DNA from: Methanomethylovorans sp. PtaU1.Bin073
GTDB taxonomy: Archaea; Halobacteriota; Methanosarcinia; Methanosarcinales; Methanosarcinaceae
Length of the DNA: 5,354 nt
NCBI GenBank assembly: GCA_002067265.1
Contig: MVQW01000290.1
Span: 1 to 5,354 of the forward strand
Direction of reading: 5' to 3'
Shown: piece by piece, positions 1 to 5,194 of the stretch
How the letters are laid out: every line of letters starts with the position of its first letter
Numbering within the stretch: the first letter of the stretch is position 1
The notes under the pieces: model-generated
Database searches by the model: none
The model's input: the letters and a program-made list of their open reading frames with translations, nothing else
Told to the model about the DNA's origin: nothing
Translations under genes and position numbers: made by a program

Positions 1-567
1 TACTTCAGTATTTTCATCACTTTTGCTTGAATCTTCTGTGCCAAAGAGTTCTTTTTCGTCTGGTTCAGCAAATCCTCCAACTGGTATGAGTGCTAACAAT
101 ATACCCATGGACTTGACACGGATATTTTCCACCCTGCACAGGATTGCATGGGAGAACTCATGCACTACAAGAGTTACAACAAGTGCTATTAACCCCCATG
201 TAAAGGGTATGAACTCATTAACACCCGGAATAAGGAATATGTTACGTGCTTCATTGAACTTACTGGGTTCAGGCATTGTATTGTTGGCTACAGATGCCAA
301 CATACCAATATCTGAAGCTATCACTACGAGTAGCATTGCAAACATGCCTATAAACATCATCCTTATGCCGACATCAGCAAATAATCTCCAGGCCTTTTTG
401 GGTACTGCCAGTTTGTCAAGTAGTTTCAGTCCCTTAGTAGTCCTGATCATTAACAAAGGGCCATAGCTTGTGATGTTGTGTCTTTCAAGGATACCCTTCC
501 TGTTAAGATGAGATACGAACATCCAGTACAGGAGAAATAATGCAATTCCAACGGTCGTCCAGTTCAA
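1..567 (-). CDS. Site-2 protease-like M50 membrane metalloprotease (C-terminus beyond window)
   Basis: Integral-membrane zinc protease of the site-2 protease (M50) family, which cuts substrates inside or next to the membrane. The reverse strand is open through position 1, so only the first 189 residues are visible. They include the metalloprotease motif HEFSH at residues 136-140 (bases 148-162), where the two His would bind zinc and the Glu is catalytic, inside a hydrophobic segment (about 119-142). Other likely membrane segments are about 4-20, 66-90 and 153-166. After the motif comes IPVGGFAEPDE, typical of archaeal members, then a Ser/Asp/Glu-rich stretch. The downstream second zinc-ligand motif is cut off. 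I chose TTG at 567 because GGAGAG lies 5 bases upstream and the family-like sequence (NWTTVGIALFLLYW) begins there. GTG at 663 or 588 would add an unconserved-looking tail with poor Shine-Dalgarno sites. Substrate unknown. Family call is confident; the start is less so. Confidence 0.85.
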   Translation of the reverse strand, partial: MNWTTVGIALFLLYWMFVSHLNRKGILERHNITSYGPLLMIRTTKGLKLLDKLAVPKKAWRLFADVGIRMMFIGMFAMLLVVIASDIGMLASVANNTMPEPSKFNEARNIFLIPGVNEFIPFTWGLIALVVTLVVHEFSHAILCRVENIRVKSMGILLALIPVGGFAEPDEKELFGTEDSSKSDENTEV

Positions 568-572
568 ATAAA

Positions 573-578
573 CTCTCC
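573..578 (-). promoter_or_regulatory. Ribosome binding site GGAGAG for the M50 protease
   Basis: On the minus strand GGAGAG is followed by 5 bases and a TTG codon at 567-565. It is the best Shine-Dalgarno match in front of any in-frame candidate start, and it is the reason for preferring the TTG over the GTG codons at 588 and 663. Confidence 0.5.
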
Positions 579-624
579 AATTAGGCACTGATATTGTAAC
601 ATCATTGCCTTTTTCTTTATAACA

Positions 625-635
625 TATTTTTATAG
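625..635 (-). promoter_or_regulatory. Candidate TATA box for the M50 protease
   Basis: The minus strand reads CTATAAAAATA here, a good archaeal TATA-box match. Transcription would start about 25 bases further on (near 605), giving a leader of roughly 40 bases before the preferred TTG start at 567. This suggests the protease can be transcribed independently of the kinase upstream. Predicted from pattern and spacing only. Confidence 0.4.
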
Positions 636-648
636 ACCATAATGCTGC

Positions 649-654
649 AAAAAA
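649..654 (-). terminator. T6 tract after the histidine kinase gene
   Basis: On the minus strand six T residues occur about 30 bases past the kinase stop codon, just before the candidate protease TATA box. Archaeal termination commonly uses oligo-T tracts without a hairpin. A single T6 may terminate only partly, so read-through into the protease gene remains possible. Confidence 0.35.
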
Positions 655-673
655 GCATAGCACTATGTTCTTC

Positions 674-696
674 TAATTGTCAGTTTAATTGTCAGT
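674..696. repeat. Tandem 11-base direct repeat spanning the kinase stop codon
   Basis: TAATTGTCAGT occurs at 674-684 and again at 686-696, one base apart, giving a repeat period of 12. Read on the minus strand, the repeat makes the end of the kinase gene ACT GAC AAT TAA followed by ACT GAC AAT TAG. The last four codons are therefore duplicated in frame and a second in-frame stop (TAG, 675-673) follows the first (TAA, 687-685). Confidence 0.9.
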
Positions 697-3180
697 GAGG
701 TCTATATACTCTTTTCTGTCTGCGGCTTTCCACTTCAAAGGAAGGGACACGTGTACTGTAGTGCCTTTGCCTTCTTTACTTACAATCCATATCGAGCCAT
801 TATGCGCTGCAACTATATTTTTACATATATATAGTCCGACTCCAGTTCCGCCGTGTCTGCGGCTCATGGAACCATCTACTTGATGGAAAAGCGTAAACAG
901 ATTGTTCACTTTGTCATAGGGTATGCCAATTCCATAATCAGATATTTCTATTTTTAGCGTATTTTCTTCTTCTTCTAAGTGGGCATCGATCTCGATTTTT
1001 CCATTTTTGTTTGAGAACTTTATGGCATTGTCCAGTATATTATGCAGCAATTCCTGGATCTTTGCAGGTTCAGCTTTCATAAAGGATATCTCGTGTGAGA
1101 TCTTTTTATCCACTGTTATACCTTTATCTTCCAGTTCTGCTGCAACTCTGGCAATAGCTTCATCAATGGCACTGCCAATGTGCATAAGCTCAAAATTATA
1201 CTCTATCTTTCCTGAATTAACATAACTTAGGTAAAGTAAGGAGTCTATCAAACTGCGTAATCTCTCGGCATTCCTGTATATAGATTCAGAAGCCTTTTTC
1301 TGTACCTCATTGAGTTCTCCAAGTGTCAATGAATCCAGAAGTTCACTATATCCTATTATAGAACTAAGTGGAGTTCGAAGCTCGTGTCCGAGATTTGCCA
1401 GGAATTCATTTTTTATTCTGTCTACAGATTGGAGTTCCTCATTGATCTTCAGTAGCTCCCGGTTGAATTTCTGTATTTGCTCCTGGGCTTTTTTTCTTTC
1501 AGTGATATCAAGAGTGACTATGATGCCACCATTAATGTCTCCGCGCGGTCCTTTCAAAGGATAACCTTTCACACTCCAGATCCTTCCATCCGGAGTGGTC
1601 CTTTCTATTTCTCTGGAAATGCCGTGGATGTTAGCCTGCATGATGGAATCTTTTCCATTGCTATCGATTCCAAGGGTCCATATCTCATGGCACTGATTAC
1701 CTATTACTGTACTGCGGTCTTTACTGAAGAAAGAGCATGCTGCCTGGTTTGCCCATAATATCTTCATATCAGTGTCATGGTACACGACGTGTTCTTCCAT
1801 TCCATCGAGTATCATCTCTTTTTCGATCTCATGTTTGCGAACAGCTGCCTCTGCTTCTTTCCTTTCAGTGATATCTCTTGCAATTGTTAGTATCCGTTTC
1901 TTTCCGTCAAGTTTTACAATACTTATGCTAAGTTCTACTGGATATGTGGTGCCATCTCTTCGCAGGTGCTCTGATTCGAATATTCCGTGTTTGAAATGGC
2001 TTATTGCTGTCATCCTGGATTTTATCAGAGGAGAATTGTCAGGGGTTTCAATATCCTCAGGTAAGAGTTTCAATAGTTCTTCTTTTGTATACCCAAGTCT
2101 TTGACAGGCGACACTATTGACTTCCAGGAAGTTATACTTCATATCCTGCATGAAAATCTCGTCATTTACATTATCGAAAATGTACCTGAATTTGTTCTCG
2201 GATTCATTCAGTGCAGATTCAACTCTTTTGCGGCGGCTTATGTCCTTTGCAATGCTTAAGATCGCCTGGGAGTTCTCATAATATATAATGCGACTGCTAA
2301 CTTCAACAGGAAGTATAGTCCCATCATTGCAAATATAGCATGTTTCGTAGAAGGAATACCTGTTCTTTAACAATTTGCTTTGCATTTCCTGCTCTTTTAA
2401 AAGGAATTCTTGAGAAGTGATTTCAAGTAGCTTTTTTCCAAGCAGTTGCTCTCTGCTGTATCCCAGGCATTTACAGGCAGCATCGTTCATATCCAGGATG
2501 CTCATGTCCATGTCCTGGATAAAAATAGAGTCGTTGGTGCTATGGAACAAAGTTCTGAATTTATGTTCAGAATGCGCAATTTCTTTTTCAGCTTTCTTTA
2601 TATGATCTATATCAATCTGAGTACCAATTATCTTAACAGGGCTTCCTCGCGCATCACGGCTAACAACAGTGCCATTTACAACAATCCATTTCCAGACTCC
2701 ATGCTTAGCTAGCATGCGGATCTCATTTCTGAAATTATTATGAATACCTTGATTTTCATGAGAATTATTAAAAAAAAGATTTTTCCAATCGTCTGGGTGA
2801 GTCAATTTATTCCAGAACGATATATGAGGCTTTATTTCTTCAGGATCGTATCCAAGCATACATGCCCAACGTTTGTTAACGTTGAGAGTGCCTTTGTTCA
2901 TATCCAGTTCCCATATCCCCATATCAATATCTTCAAGAGCGTTTTTCAATTCATGAAATGAATATTTCTTTCCAGATAGCATGTTAGCTAAAGCACATAT
3001 GAATCCCTTTTTATAAGTACTAATCAAAACTAAAGACAAAAAGAAGAATAAAAGAATCAACCATTCATAATGCCAGATATCCAACTCATAATAACTGATA
3101 TCTTGAGCAGCACTTGCAAGAGATACAAAATGCATTACGTATATGCATAAGAAAAAAAGCCCATTTGCACTTGTTTTCAT
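685..3180 (-). CDS. Membrane-anchored multi-PAS sensor histidine kinase
   Basis: Sensor kinase of 831 residues that would autophosphorylate on His and pass the phosphate to a response regulator not encoded here. Residues 1-25 form a hydrophobic signal anchor or signal peptide. A short loop of about 15 residues and a second membrane segment (40-55) follow, so almost nothing is exposed outside and sensing is probably cytoplasmic. Four PAS domains follow: about 75-200 (PAS_3-like, ending GTQIDIDHIKKAEKEI), 204-320, 326-443 and 446-566; the last two end in DITERK. A short coiled-coil linker leads to HisKA with the phosphoacceptor H599 in LGHELRTP. The HATPase_c domain (about 704-816) has the N box (N714, N718), the G1 box DYGIGIP (748-754), the F box (761-766) and the G2 box GGTGVG (777-782). 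All catalytic boxes look intact. The ATG at 3180 is supported by GAGGAA 5 bases upstream. Ligand unknown; no receiver domain is fused. Confidence 0.95.
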   Translation of the reverse strand: MKTSANGLFFLCIYVMHFVSLASAAQDISYYELDIWHYEWLILLFFFLSLVLISTYKKGFICALANMLSGKKYSFHELKNALEDIDMGIWELDMNKGTLNVNKRWACMLGYDPEEIKPHISFWNKLTHPDDWKNLFFNNSHENQGIHNNFRNEIRMLAKHGVWKWIVVNGTVVSRDARGSPVKIIGTQIDIDHIKKAEKEIAHSEHKFRTLFHSTNDSIFIQDMDMSILDMNDAACKCLGYSREQLLGKKLLEITSQEFLLKEQEMQSKLLKNRYSFYETCYICNDGTILPVEVSSRIIYYENSQAILSIAKDISRRKRVESALNESENKFRYIFDNVNDEIFMQDMKYNFLEVNSVACQRLGYTKEELLKLLPEDIETPDNSPLIKSRMTAISHFKHGIFESEHLRRDGTTYPVELSISIVKLDGKKRILTIARDITERKEAEAAVRKHEIEKEMILDGMEEHVVYHDTDMKILWANQAACSFFSKDRSTVIGNQCHEIWTLGIDSNGKDSIMQANIHGISREIERTTPDGRIWSVKGYPLKGPRGDINGGIIVTLDITERKKAQEQIQKFNRELLKINEELQSVDRIKNEFLANLGHELRTPLSSIIGYSELLDSLTLGELNEVQKKASESIYRNAERLRSLIDSLLYLSYVNSGKIEYNFELMHIGSAIDEAIARVAAELEDKGITVDKKISHEISFMKAEPAKIQELLHNILDNAIKFSNKNGKIEIDAHLEEEENTLKIEISDYGIGIPYDKVNNLFTLFHQVDGSMSRRHGGTGVGLYICKNIVAAHNGSIWIVSKEGKGTTVHVSLPLKWKAADRKEYIDLTDN

Positions 3181-3185
3181 CTAAT

Positions 3186-3192
3186 TTCCTCT
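3186..3192 (-). promoter_or_regulatory. Ribosome binding site of the histidine kinase
   Basis: The minus strand reads AGAGGAA ending 5 bases before the ATG at 3180. This fits an archaeal Shine-Dalgarno site and fixes the kinase start. Confidence 0.65.
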
Positions 3193-3224
3193 TGCTATTG
3201 TAATACAAAATAATGATGAACTTA

Positions 3225-3234
3225 GTATATGTAA
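3225..3234 (-). promoter_or_regulatory. Candidate TATA box for the histidine kinase
   Basis: The minus strand reads TTACATATAC, an imperfect TATA box. A start about 25 bases downstream would fall near 3205, leaving a leader of about 25 bases. The 149-base region 3181-3329 is shared with the divergent tRNA-Leu gene. Weak prediction. Confidence 0.3.
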
Positions 3235-3287
3235 GATATGAATCTTCCGTTGAATATGTTCTGCTAGATACTTTGTGGACAGTTAGA

Positions 3288-3295
3288 TTTATAAT
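3288..3295 (+). promoter_or_regulatory. TATA box of the tRNA-Leu gene
   Basis: TTTATAAT lies 35-42 bases before the mature tRNA 5' end. With the usual archaeal distance of about 25 bases to the start site, the transcript would begin near 3318 and carry a 5' leader of about 12 bases for RNase P to remove. Confidence 0.5.
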
Positions 3296-3329
3296 TGATA
3301 CCGGTATTAGTGCTATCTTAATCCTGAAT

Positions 3330-3412
3330 GCGGGAGTAACCAAGCGGCCAACGGTGGTAGACTCAAGATCTACTCGCGCAGGCGTTCGGGGGTTCGAATC
3401 CCTTCTCCCGCA
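3330..3412 (+). tRNA. tRNA-Leu (anticodon CAA)
   Basis: An 83-base class II tRNA that reads UUG leucine codons. The acceptor stem GCGGGAG (3330-3336) pairs with CTCCCGC (3405-3411), and the discriminator base is A3412, as leucine tRNAs require. The D stem is ACC/GGT (3339-3341 with 3353-3355). The anticodon stem GTAGA/TCTAC (3357-3361 with 3369-3373) encloses the loop CTCAAGA with anticodon CAA at 3364-3366. The long variable arm (3374-3387) has a CGC/GCG stem. The T arm carries TTCGAAT (3393-3399) on a stem of three G-C and two G-U pairs. CCA is not encoded and must be added afterwards. The anticodon loop is uninterrupted, so there is no intron. Confidence 0.96.
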
Positions 3413-3425
3413 CTTATATTTCCTA

Positions 3426-3440
3426 TTTTTGGTTTTGTTT
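3426..3440 (+). terminator. T-rich terminator of tRNA-Leu
   Basis: Runs of five, four and three T residues, separated by GG and G, begin 14 bases after the tRNA. There is no hairpin. This is the usual look of an archaeal tRNA terminator; further T-rich stretches continue to about 3480. Confidence 0.5.
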
Positions 3441-3525
3441 GTGATACTTCTTCCGTCTTTATTTTGTAATCTCTTCCATCTTTACAGTGCATTTGTTGCG
3501 CTAATTTGCTCTTATTGTGGTCTGG

Positions 3526-3539
3526 GAATATTTATATAG
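3526..3539 (+). promoter_or_regulatory. Strong TATA box, probable fum operon promoter
   Basis: GGAATA followed by TTTATATAG is close to the archaeal TATA consensus and the best such match in the window on the plus strand. Transcription would start near 3560. The next gene is fumA at 3780, so either the fum mRNA has a leader of about 220 bases or this promoter makes a short independent RNA. Confidence 0.5.
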
Positions 3540-3580
3540 TTAAGCCTCAAAGAGAAGGCCCAGCTATAAGGGCAAATAAT

Positions 3581-3620
3581 GGTTCCCGTTGCAAATAAAC
3601 GGTACTTGTTGCAATAGAGA
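3581..3620 (+). repeat. Imperfect 20-base tandem repeat with embedded inverted repeat
   Basis: Two adjacent 20-base units (3581-3600 and 3601-3620) match at 12 of 20 positions and share GTTGCAA at 3588-3594 and 3608-3614, exactly two helical turns apart. Overlapping the first unit is a perfect inverted repeat, CCGTT (3586-3590) and AACGG (3598-3602), around a 7-base centre. A related GTTGCAT occurs at 3690. It lies just past the start site predicted from the 3531 TATA box, so it could be an operator or an RNA hairpin. Confidence 0.4.
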
Positions 3621-3768
3621 TCTATCGAAATAAACTTTATTGTGTGGGTGGTAGAACGATAAGAAAAACAATTAAATTAGGACTATATTGTTGCATAATA
3701 GTTGCGGCAGCAGTCTATGCCCAATTCAATAACAAATAGTAATGTGTTTGGTATTCAATTCACTTTTT

Positions 3769-3774
3769 GGGGTG
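3769..3774 (+). promoter_or_regulatory. Ribosome binding site of fumA
   Basis: GGGGTG lies 5 bases before the TTG at 3780 and matches the GGTG core of archaeal Shine-Dalgarno sites. It decides the fumA start: the in-frame TTG at 3702 and ATG at 3717 have no such site. Confidence 0.55.
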
Positions 3775-3779
3775 TTTCT

Positions 3780-4619
3780 TTGACAGGGAAGATAACTTAT
3801 GAGGACGTAGCTATAGCAACAGTAGACATTATAAGGGAAGCTGAGACTTCCCTTTCTTATGATGTAGTCTGTGCGATTGAAAATGCATATAATAAAGAAG
3901 GATCTGAAATTGCCAAAGCACAGCTTGCAGCCATCCTGAAGAACATTGAACTATCCAAAAAGCAGTTAATACCCATGTGCCAGGACACGGGTATCATGGT
4001 ATTCTTTGTAGAAATTGGCCGCTCTTTGATAATTGATTTTGATCTTGAAGGAGCTATTATTGAAGGTGTGCGCCGTGCAACAGTACAAGTGCCGCTTAGG
4101 CCCAATGCCGTATCCCCTCTTTCCAGAAAAAACAGCGGGGACAATACAGGCGCAGGCCTGCCGGACATTAACTACAGTTTTGTAGAAGGCAACAAGCTTA
4201 GCATCACGGTAGCTCCAAAAGGTGCAGGCTCTGAGAACATGAGCGCCTTACGCATGCTAAATCCTACAGAAACCTCAAAGATAAGAGAATTCGTGCTGGA
4301 GACAGTGCTCAAAGCCGGTGGCATGCCATGCCCTCCTATTGTTGTGGGTGTTGGCATCGGAGGTTCTTTTGATAAATCAGCAAGGCTTGCAAAGCAAGCT
4401 CTTCTAATGGACATGGGCGACATGGATGCTTTTGAACTTGAACTGCTCAATGACATCAATAAGTTGGGGATAGGTACCATGGGAATGGGTGGCAGCATCA
4501 CTGCCCTTGCTGTGCATGTTAAGCAGGCATACTGTCATACTGCATCATTGCCAGTGGCAGTTAATATCCAGTGCTGGGCAAACAGACATGCTACTGTGGT
4601 CCTGGGAGGTGAACAATGA
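3780..4619 (+). CDS. fumA: Fumarate hydratase class I, alpha subunit
   Basis: N-terminal half of the iron-sulfur fumarase that interconverts fumarate and L-malate; cytoplasmic, works with the beta subunit encoded next. From TTG at 3780 the protein has 279 residues, about the family's usual length, and the family-like sequence begins right there ([21 protein letters not shown]). The three expected [4Fe-4S] ligands are present: C67 in IPMCQDTG, C184 in GGMPCPP and C265 in NIQCWANRH. Other family blocks are [18 protein letters not shown] (about 107-124), [10 protein letters not shown] (146-155) and [18 protein letters not shown] (192-209). Starting at ATG 3717 would add 21 unconserved-looking residues without a ribosome binding site. 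The stop overlaps the fumB start as ATGA. In methanogens the enzyme serves a partial citric acid cycle and reuses fumarate released in purine and arginine synthesis. The related L-tartrate dehydratase alpha subunit cannot be formally excluded by sequence alone. Confidence 0.93.
   Translation: MTGKITYEDVAIATVDIIREAETSLSYDVVCAIENAYNKEGSEIAKAQLAAILKNIELSKKQLIPMCQDTGIMVFFVEIGRSLIIDFDLEGAIIEGVRRATVQVPLRPNAVSPLSRKNSGDNTGAGLPDINYSFVEGNKLSITVAPKGAGSENMSALRMLNPTETSKIREFVLETVLKAGGMPCPPIVVGVGIGGSFDKSARLAKQALLMDMGDMDAFELELLNDINKLGIGTMGMGGSITALAVHVKQAYCHTASLPVAVNIQCWANRHATVVLGGEQ
4605..4612 (+). promoter_or_regulatory. Ribosome binding site of fumB inside the end of fumA
   Basis: GGAGGTGA, a near-perfect complement to the archaeal 16S 3' end, ends 3 bases before the fumB ATG at 4616. 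It lies in the last fumA codons, so translation of beta is probably coupled to alpha, favouring equal amounts of the two subunits. Confidence 0.75.
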
Positions 4620-5194
4620 GCACCTACGAGCTAGTTACGCCTCTTAAAGCTGAAGATATAACACAACTCTCAGTGGGTGATGTCGTATACATTAGTGGCA
4701 TTGTGTACACTGCAAGAGATGAAGCACATGCTCACATACTGGAATTGGATGAAGCAGGTGAAAAACTGCCCATTGACCTTGAAGGTGCTGTAATTTATCA
4801 TTGTGGCCCCCTGATGGTCCAGGAAAACGATCAGTGGAAAGCAGTTGCTTCCGGGCCGACCACAAGTGCCAGAATGGCTAAGATGACGCCAAAACTGCTT
4901 GAAAAACACAATGTGCGTGCACTTATTGGTAAAGGAGGCATGCAAGGAGTAACTGAGGCACTTAAGGATAGGTGTGTGTATCTAGCCTATACGGGAGGAT
5001 GCGCCGCCCTAGCAGCAGGTTCAATAAAAAAGGTCAGATCGGTACATTGGACGCAATTAGGAATGCCTGAAGCTGTATGGGAACTTGAAGTCGAACGCTT
5101 TGGTCCCCTTATAGTTGGTATAGATGCTCATGGTAACGATCTTTTTGAAAAAGTGAGGGAAAAAGCCCTCACGGCTTTCTGTCAGCTCAGATAA
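4616..5194 (+). CDS. fumB: Fumarate hydratase class I, beta subunit
   Basis: C-terminal half of the two-part iron-sulfur fumarase, 192 residues, the usual length for a separate beta subunit. Conserved blocks are [11 protein letters not shown] (30-40), IYHCGPL (60-66), [10 protein letters not shown] (78-87), IGKGGM (104-109), YTGGCAAL (125-132) and [21 protein letters not shown] (about 148-168). By analogy with solved class I fumarases, R34, R86 and K106 are the likely substrate-contacting residues, completing the site whose cluster is held by alpha. The ATG overlaps the fumA stop by four bases and has a strong Shine-Dalgarno site, so the two genes form a tight operon. The 3' end overlaps by 8 bases the end of a convergent minus-strand gene and contains that gene's probable terminator hairpin. 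As for alpha, tartrate dehydratase beta is the only close alternative; gene pairing and motifs fit fumarase. Confidence 0.93.
   Translation: MSTYELVTPLKAEDITQLSVGDVVYISGIVYTARDEAHAHILELDEAGEKLPIDLEGAVIYHCGPLMVQENDQWKAVASGPTTSARMAKMTPKLLEKHNVRALIGKGGMQGVTEALKDRCVYLAYTGGCAALAAGSIKKVRSVHWTQLGMPEAVWELEVERFGPLIVGIDAHGNDLFEKVREKALTAFCQLR
5148..5172 (-). terminator. Hairpin plus T5 terminator of the minus-strand FlaJ-like gene, inside fumB
   Basis: On the minus strand GTGAGGG, a six-base loop and CCCTCAC form a perfect 7-bp stem (5172-5166 with 5159-5153), directly followed by five T (5152-5148). It begins 15 bases after the stop codon at 5187. In the plus direction no T run follows the stem, so the orientation points to the minus-strand gene. 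Hairpins are not essential in archaeal termination, so function is inferred. Confidence 0.5.

Larger units (their letters stand above)
3413..3779 (+). other. Intergenic region and long putative fum leader
   Basis: This 367-base stretch lies between tRNA-Leu and fumA and contains no convincing gene. The first 70 bases are T-rich and probably terminate the tRNA. A strong TATA box lies at 3526-3539, and a repeat/inverted-repeat element at 3581-3620. A second, weaker TATA-like sequence (CTATATTG, 3683-3690) would give a short leader of about 70 bases for fumA; the first box would give about 220 bases. The frame upstream of the fumA TTG stays open back to 3702 and includes an ATG at 3717, but neither upstream start has a Shine-Dalgarno site. 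Confidence 0.6.

Noticed and set aside
23..466. Open plus-strand frame of 147 codons at the left edge
   Set aside because: It lies antisense to the M50 protease frame, which carries the HEFSH motif and membrane helices. The plus-strand product is Ser/Asn-rich with no recognisable family.
1491..1875. Repeated CTTTCAGTGATATC at about 1497 and 1862
   Set aside because: Both copies encode the DITERK linker at the ends of PAS4 and PAS3. The match follows from protein homology and is not a mobile or regulatory repeat.
689..2961. Several plus-strand frames of 60-110 codons opposite the kinase
   Set aside because: All are antisense to an intact kinase with every catalytic box in place. They lack ribosome binding sites and look Ser- and Ile-rich, as expected of complements of coding DNA.
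3086..3343. Minus-strand frame of 85 codons over the kinase start and the tRNA
   Set aside because: It overlaps the kinase N-terminus out of frame, covers the shared promoter region and runs into the tRNA-Leu gene.
3330..3412. Possible intron or alternative anticodon in the tRNA
   Set aside because: The anticodon arm folds as five base pairs with a seven-base loop and no insertion. CAA is the only anticodon that fits, and A73 with the long variable arm agrees with leucine.
3213..3539. Plus-strand frame of 108 codons running through tRNA-Leu
   Set aside because: It reads straight through a well-folded tRNA and its T-rich terminator. The apparent hydrophobic tail comes from the T-rich DNA.
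3857..4945. Minus-strand frames opposite fumA and fumB
   Set aside because: They are antisense to clearly conserved fumarase subunits and show no family features or ribosome binding sites.
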